From Intestinimonas massiliensis (ex Afouda et al. 2020) (GTDB lineage Bacteria; Bacillota; Clostridia; Oscillospirales; Oscillospiraceae), in contig NZ_LR131147.1 of NCBI RefSeq assembly GCF_900626285.1, forward strand, positions 1,522,402 to 1,540,722: DNA of 18,321 nt, written 5' to 3'. A model generated the notes under the pieces. The model was given only the letters and a program-made list of their open reading frames with translations, did not search any database and was not told the origin of the DNA. The number at the start of each line of letters is the position of its first letter. Position 1 is the stretch's first letter. The translations under genes and the position numbers were made by a program. This document shows positions 1-5,684 of this stretch, one piece after another.

Positions 1-298
1 GCACCATGGTGCCGTAGAGGTTGTTGTCATAGTACTTCAGGGGGTCGGACATGGATTCCCCCACCTGGGAGGAGGCGGCGAAGTGGATAACGCCGTCGAT
101 CTTTTCCGCCTGGAACAGGGTATCCAGGGCACCCCGGTCCCGGATATCCAGCTGATAGAACTTGGCCTTGGGGTGGACGGCAGCCCGGAAGCCGGTCTGC
201 AGATTGTCGGCCACCACCACCTCACGGCCCGCGTCGATCAGTTCATACACCGTGTGGGAGCCGATATATCCGGCTCCGCCCAATACCAGAATTGCCAT
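1..298 (-). CDS. galE: UDP-glucose 4-epimerase GalE, N-terminal part (cut by window edge)
   Basis: Interconverts UDP-galactose and UDP-glucose in the cytoplasm (Leloir pathway), using bound NAD. The 99 visible codons open with MAILVLGGAGYIGSH, the Rossmann NAD-binding loop GGAGYIG at residues 7-13, followed by VVVADNLQTG and IDGVIHFAASSQVGES, all typical of the short-chain dehydrogenase-type epimerases. The catalytic Ser and Tyr-Lys lie beyond the left edge, so the gene is incomplete only because the window ends. The ATG at 298-296 is preceded by GAAAGGAG at a normal distance. It is the third gene of a minus-strand series, 45 bp behind the amylosucrase-family gene. A galactosidase and sugar transporter in the same window make sense of an epimerase here. 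Confidence 0.93.
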   Translation of the reverse strand, partial: MAILVLGGAGYIGSHTVYELIDAGREVVVADNLQTGFRAAVHPKAKFYQLDIRDRGALDTLFQAEKIDGVIHFAASSQVGESMSDPLKYYDNNLYGTMV

Positions 299-343
299 TT
301 CAGATCTACTCCTTTCACAGCAAGCCGCGGGTCACACCGCCGC

Positions 344-2179
344 TCAGTTCTTTTTGAGCCAGAGGAAGCCATAGCCGGGGAGGGTCAGGCTCCCGCCCTC
401 CAGCTCCTGCCCGCTCACCAGATCGGTCAGCCGGCCCGCCGGGCAGGCGGCGGTCTGGGGCTGCTCGGAGAAGTTGAACAGGGCGATCAGCTCCTCCTCC
501 CCATACCGGCGGCGGATGGCCAGAACAGAGCCGTTCCAGGCATCCAGCAGGGTGACCTCCGCGTCGGCCCGGAACACCTGCTCCTTCCCCCGGATGGTCT
601 CCAGCCGCCGCAGGCCCTGGAAAATCCGGCCGGGAACGGTGCTCTCGTCCCGGCACAGCGCCGCCTGGTCCCACTGGAACTTGCCCCGGTGGAGGTAGCG
701 GCTGTCGTCGAACTTGGCCGGGTCCCCGTGGTAGTTGTAGTCATTCAGCCGGCCCACCTCGTCGCCGCTGTACAGGACGGGGATGCCGCTCTGGGAGAAC
801 ATCCAGGCGTGGAGCATCAGGTCGCAGCGGATGCCCCGCTCCAGGGCGTCGGGGTCGCCGCTGACCAGGGCGCTCTCCACGCCGCACAGGGAGGCAGTGG
901 TGCCGCACAGCCGGGCGTCCCCCAGCCGGGGGTCGTCGTTGTACAGCTCGCCCCGGGACCAGCTGCCCGGCCACCGGCCGGTGAACCAGTCGTTGAGGTA
1001 TTTCTTGTGGGGGACCTCCTTCTGTCCCTGCTGCCGGAACAGCCAGGGATAGTCCAGGCCCCAGCCGATGTCGTCATGGCAGCGCAGGTAGTTCTGGAAC
1101 AGATAGGTCCTGGGGAGGGCGCAGACCTGCTCCATCTGGTGGCGGAGCAGCCCCACGTCCCGGGTGGCCACCGTGTTCCAGGTGGTACACATGGTGGTCA
1201 CATTGTAGAGCATATCACACTCGGGCCGCTCCGGCGTGCCGAAATAGGGGGCCACCTTGGAGGGCTCCATGACCACCTCGCCCAGCAGCAGCACCCCGGG
1301 GCAGACCACCTGGCAGGCCAGATGGATCAGGCGCACCAGGGTATGTACCTGGGGCAGATTGCGGCAGCTGGTGCCCAGCTGCTTCCAGATGTAGGGCACC
1401 GCGTCCAGCCGGATCACGTCCATGCCCCGGTTGGCCAGATAGAGCAGGTTCCCCGTCATGTCGTTGAGCACCATGGGATTGCCGTAGTTCAGGTCCCACT
1501 GGAAGGGGTAGAAGGAGGTCATGACGTACTGGCCGCAGTCCCGGAGATAGGTGAAGTTTCCCGGGGCGGTGGTGGGAAATACCTGGGGAACCGTCTGTTC
1601 AAACTGGGCGGGAATGCTCCAGTTGTCGTAGAAAAAGTAGCGGCTGCGGGCCACCGGGTCTCCCGCTCGGGCGGCCTTGGCCCAGGGGTGCTCCTCGCTG
1701 GTGTGGTTGAGCACGAAGTCCAGGCACAGGGCGATGCCCTTTTCCCGGCAGGCGTCGGCCAGGTTCTCCAGATCCTCCATGGTGCCCAGATCGGGGCGCA
1801 CCTTCCGGAAATCGGATACCGCATAGCCGCCGTCGCTCTTTCCCGCCGGAGAATCCAGCAGGGGCATCAGGTGGAGGTAGTTGACGCCGCACTCCTCCAG
1901 ATAGGGCAGCTTCTCCCGCACCCCGTTCAGGGTCCCGGCAAAGCAGGAGGGATAGAGCATCATGCCCAGCATCTTGCTGGACCGGCACCAGTCCGGATCG
2001 GCCAGCCGCTGCTCGTCCTGCCGCCGCAGCGCAGGCTTCCGCTGAGCCAGGGAATCCTCCAGCATTCTGAGGAAATAGGAGAATGCCTCCTCATTTTCCC
2101 CGTAAAGGGAGAAGTAGAGCCATCTCATCTCCTCCAGGCAGGGCGCAAGCCGCGCCTCAAACAACTCTTCTTGCTTCAC
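344..2179 (-). CDS. Amylosucrase-family GH13_4 enzyme (sucrose-acting glucosyltransferase or hydrolase)
   Basis: A 611-residue protein resembling amylosucrase (EC 2.4.1.4) and the related sucrose hydrolases of GH13 subfamily 4; Neisseria amylosucrase is about 636 residues. Visible hallmarks are YLHLMPLLDSPAGKSDGGYA (101-120), LDFVLNHT (153-160), FQWDLNYGNP (226-235), the nucleophile Asp259 in VIRLDA, WKQLGTSCRNLPQ (265-277), the acid/base Glu301 in LLGEV, the stabilising His368-Asp369 in CHDDIGW, and DDSRYLHRG (491-499). There is no signal peptide, so it acts in the cytoplasm, where it could split sucrose left after galactose removal. Family knowledge does not decide between transferring the glucosyl unit to glucan and simple hydrolysis. 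The start is GTG with AAAGGAAGAG eight bases upstream. It lies between a DUF624 gene and galE, probably one transcript. Confidence 0.86.
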   Translation of the reverse strand: MKQEELFEARLAPCLEEMRWLYFSLYGENEEAFSYFLRMLEDSLAQRKPALRRQDEQRLADPDWCRSSKMLGMMLYPSCFAGTLNGVREKLPYLEECGVNYLHLMPLLDSPAGKSDGGYAVSDFRKVRPDLGTMEDLENLADACREKGIALCLDFVLNHTSEEHPWAKAARAGDPVARSRYFFYDNWSIPAQFEQTVPQVFPTTAPGNFTYLRDCGQYVMTSFYPFQWDLNYGNPMVLNDMTGNLLYLANRGMDVIRLDAVPYIWKQLGTSCRNLPQVHTLVRLIHLACQVVCPGVLLLGEVVMEPSKVAPYFGTPERPECDMLYNVTTMCTTWNTVATRDVGLLRHQMEQVCALPRTYLFQNYLRCHDDIGWGLDYPWLFRQQGQKEVPHKKYLNDWFTGRWPGSWSRGELYNDDPRLGDARLCGTTASLCGVESALVSGDPDALERGIRCDLMLHAWMFSQSGIPVLYSGDEVGRLNDYNYHGDPAKFDDSRYLHRGKFQWDQAALCRDESTVPGRIFQGLRRLETIRGKEQVFRADAEVTLLDAWNGSVLAIRRRYGEEELIALFNFSEQPQTAACPAGRLTDLVSGQELEGGSLTLPGYGFLWLKKN

Positions 2180-2207
2180 TGTACAGTCTCTTCCTTTCTG
2201 AAGGCCG

Positions 2208-2239
2208 CCCTGCCGGCAGCCTTCATCAGGCCGGCAGGG
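2208..2239 (-). other. Intercistronic hairpin before the GH13_4 gene
   Basis: A perfect 10-bp GC-rich stem (CCCTGCCGGC with GCCGGCAGGG) around a 12-base loop sits in the 96-bp gap between the DUF624 stop and the GH13_4 start. On the minus strand no T-run follows, so it is not a normal terminator. It may protect the downstream mRNA end or cause uneven expression of the two genes. A weaker alternative pairing between the loop (GATGAAGGC) and the downstream GCCTTCAG is possible. Confidence 0.5.
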
Positions 2240-2275
2240 AGCTTCCCCTTCCCCGGCTGAATTTAGATTGGCGTA

Positions 2276-2989
2276 TCAGGATACCGTATCGGAATCCTCC
2301 TCCTGAGGCATCTCCTTCGGTGCGGGGCAGTAGTCCCGCAGCAGGGTGCGCAGGAAGAAGTTGGACAGCAGACAGGGCGCGGAAAAGCCCAGCAGCAGCA
2401 TATAGATCAGGCTGATGGGCAGCTCCAGGATCCCGAACAACAGCAGGCCGTACCCCACTGCCGCGGCCACAATGGGCCGGAGGGGCCTGCCCAGCCCCAG
2501 CGCCAGGGCCAGCCGGAGAGCGGGCCGCAGCTTCATACCCATGCTCAGAGCGCCGTACAGGCAGCCCGAGGTGAGCAGGGTCACCAGCAGGATCGTGGAG
2601 CACACCAGAAACGGCGCAAACATCACCAGGTTTTGGGTGGCCTGCAGCAGATAAAAATAGGCGCCGAAGCCGGAGGCCGCCAGCGGGAGGGCAGTGAGGA
2701 AAAAGGCGCCGTAGGCCTGCTTCCAATAGGTGCGGAAGGCGGTGCGGTAGTCGTAAAAGCACAGCACCGGCTGATCCAGCATCATTTTGCGGATCACCTG
2801 ATTCATGGCAAAAATCGCCGGAGGAATGGTGACCACCGGAATGCAGGAGACCACAAACAGCAAATTCAAAAGGAAGATGGTGCCCGCCTCCAGCTGGATG
2901 ATCTGCAGCAGCCGGGCCGGGCCGGTCTTTTCCGGCTCGTCCTTGGGGATACCCGGGCCGGGAACATTATAGTCTTTGCGGAAAAACAA
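2276..2989 (-). CDS. DUF624 / YesL-family membrane protein
   Basis: A predicted 237-residue integral membrane protein of the DUF624 (YesL-like) kind, often found beside carbohydrate ABC transporters and their regulators; the molecular role is not known. Visible are an N-terminal stretch with KDYNVPGPGIPKDEPEKTG, as in many clostridial DUF624 members, then hydrophobic segments around IFLLNLLFVVSCIPVVTIPP, AYGAFFLTALPLAASGFGAY, FLVCSTILLVTLLTSGCLYG, IVAAAVGYGLLLFGILELP and LIYMLLLGFSAPCLLSNF, and an acidic tail. I chose the TTG at 2989-2987 because AAGGAAGGGG lies five bases before it. The upstream in-frame ATG at 3028 overlaps the -10 of a good promoter, and the TTG at 3058 overlaps its -35. 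It heads the minus-strand sugar gene series. Confidence 0.72.
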   Translation of the reverse strand: MFFRKDYNVPGPGIPKDEPEKTGPARLLQIIQLEAGTIFLLNLLFVVSCIPVVTIPPAIFAMNQVIRKMMLDQPVLCFYDYRTAFRTYWKQAYGAFFLTALPLAASGFGAYFYLLQATQNLVMFAPFLVCSTILLVTLLTSGCLYGALSMGMKLRPALRLALALGLGRPLRPIVAAAVGYGLLLFGILELPISLIYMLLLGFSAPCLLSNFFLRTLLRDYCPAPKEMPQEEDSDTVS

Positions 2990-3028
2990 AGGGACCCCTT
3001 CCTTCCACGTCCTTATCAGCGTGAACAT

Positions 3029-3058
3029 ATCATACCATATCCCGCAATTCAATAGCAA
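3029..3058 (-). promoter_or_regulatory. Promoter of the DUF624-GH13_4-galE series
   Basis: On the minus strand TTGCTA (3058-3053), an 18-bp spacer and the extended -10 TGgTATGAT (hexamer 3034-3029). The predicted transcript start leaves a short leader carrying the AAGGAAGGGG ribosome site used by the TTG start codon at 2989. Confidence 0.6.
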
Positions 3059-3073
3059 TAAACTGACAGCGTA

Positions 3074-3088
3074 GGTAATTTGATGATA
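3074..3088 (-). promoter_or_regulatory. Operator-like half-site, minus orientation
   Basis: Read on the minus strand this is TATCATCAAATTACC, matching 12 of 15 bases of the plus-strand copy at 3111-3125. It lies about 15 bp upstream of the -35 of the DUF624 promoter. Confidence 0.5.
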
Positions 3089-3110
3089 TATCCCGTTTGG
3101 CAGGGCGTTT

Positions 3111-3145
3111 TATCATCTTTTTACCGAGGCTATCATTTTTTTGCT
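3111..3145 (+). promoter_or_regulatory. Two direct operator-like half-sites, 20 bp apart
   Basis: TATCATCTTTTTACC at 3111 and TATCATTTTTTTGCT at 3131 repeat with a 20-bp period. The second copy ends just before the -35 element of the ATPase promoter (3147). Direct repeats about two helical turns apart, next to the -35 box, are the classic layout of AraC/XylS activator sites. The AraC-type gene at 4450 is the nearest candidate regulator; that link is inference. Confidence 0.5.
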
Positions 3146-3146
3146 A

Positions 3147-3175
3147 TTGCGAAGGGATATCGCCCATGCTATTCT
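3147..3175 (+). promoter_or_regulatory. Promoter of the MsmX-type ATPase gene
   Basis: TTGCGA (3147-3152), a 17-bp spacer and the extended -10 TGcTATTCT (hexamer 3170-3175). The imperfect -35 fits an activator-dependent promoter. Confidence 0.6.
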
Positions 3176-3271
3176 AGGTCTCAAAGAGGGCTGCTTTGAA
3201 ATTTGCCGGCCAATCCGCCGGAAAGTGTCATCAATAAATTACCCATTCAAAAAAATGGAGGTCAAGGAGTC

Positions 3272-4375
3272 ATGGCAAGCATTACGTTCAAGCACGTCAA
3301 TAAAACCTACCCCGGCAACGTGACCGTTGTCCCCGATCTGAATCTGGAGATCAAGGACAAGGAATTCGTCATTCTGGTCGGTCCCTCCGGCTGCGGCAAG
3401 TCCACCACCCTGCGGATGATCGCCGGCCTGGAGGACATCACCGACGGCGAGCTGTACATCGGCGACCGTCTGGTAAACGACGTGGCGCCCAAGGACCGTG
3501 ACATCGCCATGGTCTTTCAGAACTACGCCCTCTATCCCCACATGACGGTCTACAAGAACATCGCCTTCGGCCTGATCCAGCAGAAGGTGCCCAAGGACGA
3601 GATCGACCGCCGGGTCCACGAGGCGGCCCGGGCCCTGGATCTGGAGCACCTGCTCAACCGCAAGCCCAAGGCTCTCTCCGGCGGCCAGCGGCAGCGTGTG
3701 TCCCTGGGCCGCGCCATGGTGCGCAACCCCGCCGTGTTCCTGCTGGATGAGCCCCTGTCCAACCTGGACGCCAAACTGCGCACCGCCATGCGCTCCGAGA
3801 TCAGCCGCCTGCACAAGCGGCTCCAGACCACCTTCGTCTACGTCACCCACGACCAGACCGAGGCCATGACCATGGGCGACCGCATCGTGGTGATGAAAGA
3901 CGGCGTGATCCAGCAGAACGACGCCCCTCAGGTGCTCTACGACTACCCCTGCAACCTGTTTGTGGCCGGCTTTATCGGCTCGCCCCAGATGAACTTCCTG
4001 GACGCCGTCATCGCCAAGAAGGGGGACGGGTATGCGGCCCAGGTATGCGGCACTGCCGTGGCCCTGCCCGCCCGGATGAACGAAGCGGTGGCCCCCTACG
4101 TGGGCAAGACCGTGGTGCTGGGCATCCGCCCCGAGGATGTGATTGCGGCGGACGCCGGCCAGCCGGCCGGTCCGGAGAGCCTGACCTCCACCGTGGAGAT
4201 CGCCGAGCTCATGGGCGCCGAGATCAGCCTGCACGTGGACTGCCAGGGCAACCGGATGGTGATCCGCACGGAGCCCACCTTCAAGGGCCGTGAGGGCGAC
4301 ACTGCCATTCTGACCTTCAAGAACGAGAAGATCCACCTCTTCGACAAGGAGACCGAGCAGGCCATCGCCCACTGA
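3272..4375 (+). CDS. msmX: MsmX/UgpC-type sugar ABC transporter ATPase
   Basis: A 367-residue ATP-binding subunit that powers carbohydrate importers of the CUT1 class on the inner face of the membrane. Walker A GPSGCGKST (37-45), Q-loop Gln83 in VFQNYALYPHMTVYKNIAFG, signature LSGGQRQRV (135-143), Walker B VFLLDE (155-160), D-loop SNLDAK and switch His193 in VTHDQTEAMT are intact. The C-terminal third is the MalK-like OB-type regulatory domain (GIRPEDV). The ATG at 3272 follows GGAGGTCAAGGAG; a longer reading frame upstream has no ribosome site and would include the leader. No permease is adjacent in its transcript, as is usual for MsmX, which is shared by several transporters. The binding-protein/permease operon at 5685-8735 lacks an ATPase, so it is a likely partner. 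Confidence 0.95.
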   Translation: MASITFKHVNKTYPGNVTVVPDLNLEIKDKEFVILVGPSGCGKSTTLRMIAGLEDITDGELYIGDRLVNDVAPKDRDIAMVFQNYALYPHMTVYKNIAFGLIQQKVPKDEIDRRVHEAARALDLEHLLNRKPKALSGGQRQRVSLGRAMVRNPAVFLLDEPLSNLDAKLRTAMRSEISRLHKRLQTTFVYVTHDQTEAMTMGDRIVVMKDGVIQQNDAPQVLYDYPCNLFVAGFIGSPQMNFLDAVIAKKGDGYAAQVCGTAVALPARMNEAVAPYVGKTVVLGIRPEDVIAADAGQPAGPESLTSTVEIAELMGAEISLHVDCQGNRMVIRTEPTFKGREGDTAILTFKNEKIHLFDKETEQAIAH

Positions 4376-4398
4376 GCACGGAGACAGACCCATCGGCC

Positions 4399-4435
4399 AA
4401 AGGGACAGGAGGCGGCTTCGCCCCTGTCCCTTTTT
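4399..4435 (+). terminator. Intrinsic terminator between the ATPase and AraC genes
   Basis: An 11-bp stem (AAAGGGACAGG / CCTGTCCCTTT) continues, past one bulged A, into GGCG/CGCC with a GCTT loop, followed by more T residues. The ribosome site GGGAGG of the next gene starts directly after the T-run, so this hairpin may set how much read-through reaches the regulator. Confidence 0.85.
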
Positions 4436-4449
4436 GGGAGGAACACCAC

Positions 4450-5337
4450 ATGATTTCCAATCCAGCAAAAGCGCGGGAGATCCGTCCCGCCCCGCCCGAC
4501 CCGGCACTGAACGGCCTGCTGACCCTCTCCTCGGCCCGGGTCCTCACCCTGCCCTCCGGCAGCTGCCACAGGGGATACGCCGGGGATCTGTGCTGCTGTC
4601 TCCTTGCCGCGGTTGAGGGAGCCGTAACCGTCTCCTCCTACACCGGGAACGACGTTCTGTCCCCGGGCCAGGCGCTGGCCCTCTGGCAGTGCGGGGAGTT
4701 TTCCGTACAGTCGGTGGGGGAAGGCGTATGTATGCTGGTACAGCTCCAGGGGGAGCTGCCCGGCCGGCTTCTGGCCGGCCGTCTGGCTGACGGAACCGCC
4801 TGCTTTCCCAAGGGCGCGGCGGCAGTGCGGGAGGCGGTGCTGGCCCTGTCCGTTCTGGAGGACGAGCATGCGCCGGTAAGCGGAACCCCCGCCTCCGCCT
4901 ACGCCTATACCATGCTGGCCAACCTGATCAGCGGGCCCTCTTCCGGCGGAGAACGGGGAGGGGAAGAATCCCTCTCCCCGCTTGTGGAGGCGGCGGTGGG
5001 CATCATCCAGGAGGAATTTCCCTTCCTGGAGGGGCTGGACGAGCTGGCGGAGCGGCTGGAGGTGTCCAAGGCTCACCTGATCCGCACCTTTACCCGGCAG
5101 ACCGGTGTCTCCCCCGGGCGCTACATTACCCACCTGCGGATCGAGTATGCCAAGCTCCTGCTCCGGGGCGAGGATCCCTCCATCACCTATGTGGCGGAGG
5201 CCTCCGGCTTTGCCAACGCCAACTATTTCGCCAAGGTGTTCCGCCGGGAAACCGGCATGTCACCCAGCGAATACATGGAAACAGCCCCCCGGCAGGACCG
5301 GAAGGAACCGCCGAAGCGGGCTCCCTTCCCGTGGTAG
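4450..5337 (+). CDS. AraC-family transcriptional regulator
   Basis: A 295-residue cytoplasmic DNA-binding protein. The C-terminal ~100 residues form the paired helix-turn-helix domain: first HTH about 196-217 (LDELAERLEVSKAHLIRTF), linker GVSPGRYITHLRIEYAKLLL, second HTH about 245-268 (ITYVAEASGFANANYFAKVF) and the family ending MSPSEYM. The N-terminal ~180 residues are weakly conserved, Ala/Gly rich, with a short beta-rich cupin-like run; the ligand cannot be read from it. The ATG at 4450 follows GGGAGG. It lies 74 bp behind the ATPase gene with a terminator between them and 347 bp ahead of the sugar-binding lipoprotein gene. A role as activator of these sugar genes is likely from context; the direct repeats at 3111-3145 are candidate sites. 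Confidence 0.9.
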   Translation: MISNPAKAREIRPAPPDPALNGLLTLSSARVLTLPSGSCHRGYAGDLCCCLLAAVEGAVTVSSYTGNDVLSPGQALALWQCGEFSVQSVGEGVCMLVQLQGELPGRLLAGRLADGTACFPKGAAAVREAVLALSVLEDEHAPVSGTPASAYAYTMLANLISGPSSGGERGGEESLSPLVEAAVGIIQEEFPFLEGLDELAERLEVSKAHLIRTFTRQTGVSPGRYITHLRIEYAKLLLRGEDPSITYVAEASGFANANYFAKVFRRETGMSPSEYMETAPRQDRKEPPKRAPFPW

Positions 5338-5451
5338 GAGGAGATACACAGCACATTTTGATATATTGGATTCCTCAGTTTTTGAAGTCTGCTCTGTCTC
5401 ATTTGGAGCCAGTTATCTCATCTTCCTAATGGATTCCAGCTCGTTTCGTCT

Positions 5452-5479
5452 TATTGCACAAAAAATGTACTGCTATAAT
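5452..5479 (+). promoter_or_regulatory. Possible upstream promoter P1 of the sugar transporter operon
   Basis: Extended -10 TGcTATAAT (hexamer 5474-5479) with a TATTGC box 16 bp upstream. A transcript from here would carry the long hairpin at 5503-5565 in its leader. The rest of the 347-bp gap 5338-5684 is AT-rich compared with its surroundings and holds no convincing coding frame. Confidence 0.4.
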
Positions 5480-5502
5480 TAGTAATTTAACGAAAATGTT
5501 TT

Positions 5503-5565
5503 AAATATGCCCAAATGTCGTTTAATATGCGCGCAAGGCGTATTATACGATATTTGGGCATATTT
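5503..5565. promoter_or_regulatory. Long imperfect palindrome: paired operator copies or terminator hairpin
   Basis: The two arms 5503-5530 and 5538-5565 pair over 28 positions with one T-T mismatch and two G-T pairs, leaving a 7-base loop. The outer 14 bp (AAATATGCCCAAAT) are perfect. Each arm carries the motif CCCAAATRTCG; the same 11-base core reappears in the galactosidase promoter at 8838-8848. It is followed by TTTTTACGG, so it could also terminate the AraC gene transcript, for which no other terminator is visible. Confidence 0.6.
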
Positions 5566-5590
5566 TTACGGTACACTTTCATTTACAGTT

Positions 5591-5620
5591 TAGACATAAT
5601 CATTATATTATGAATATAAT
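5591..5620 (+). promoter_or_regulatory. Main promoter of the sugar transporter operon
   Basis: TAGACA (5591-5596), an 18-bp spacer and a perfect TATAAT (5615-5620) predict a transcript start near 5626-5628. It lies 25 bp downstream of the palindrome at 5503-5565. Confidence 0.7.
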
Positions 5621-5624
5621 TTTA

Positions 5625-5645
5625 CGGCACCTTTTTCTGGTGCCG
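5625..5645 (+). other. Stem-loop at the predicted 5' end of the transporter mRNA
   Basis: CGGCACC pairs with GGTGCCG over 7 bp around a TTTTTCT loop, starting at the predicted transcript start and 40 bp before the lipoprotein start codon. A stem this close to the 5' end is a known way to stabilise mRNA; here that role is inferred. Confidence 0.5.
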
Positions 5646-5684
5646 ATGGAAGCGCGGAACAAGCAAAAGAGGAGGAGAGATGTC

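Noticed and set aside
83..2260. 725-codon open frame on the plus strand
   Set aside because: Antisense to the GH13_4 gene, which has intact catalytic motifs; low-complexity His/Gln/Gly-rich translation is typical of shadow frames in GC-rich DNA.
3239..4507. 422-codon open frame on the minus strand
   Set aside because: Antisense to the ABC ATPase gene with all nucleotide-binding motifs; no ribosome site or recognisable domain.
5338..5502. Possible small gene after the AraC regulator
   Set aside because: Open frames here continue from shadows of the AraC gene, lack their own ribosome site, and the stretch becomes AT-rich promoter DNA.
5503..5565. CRISPR repeat or rRNA/tRNA-like structure
   Set aside because: There is a single hairpin, no spaced repeats, and no tRNA-like arms.
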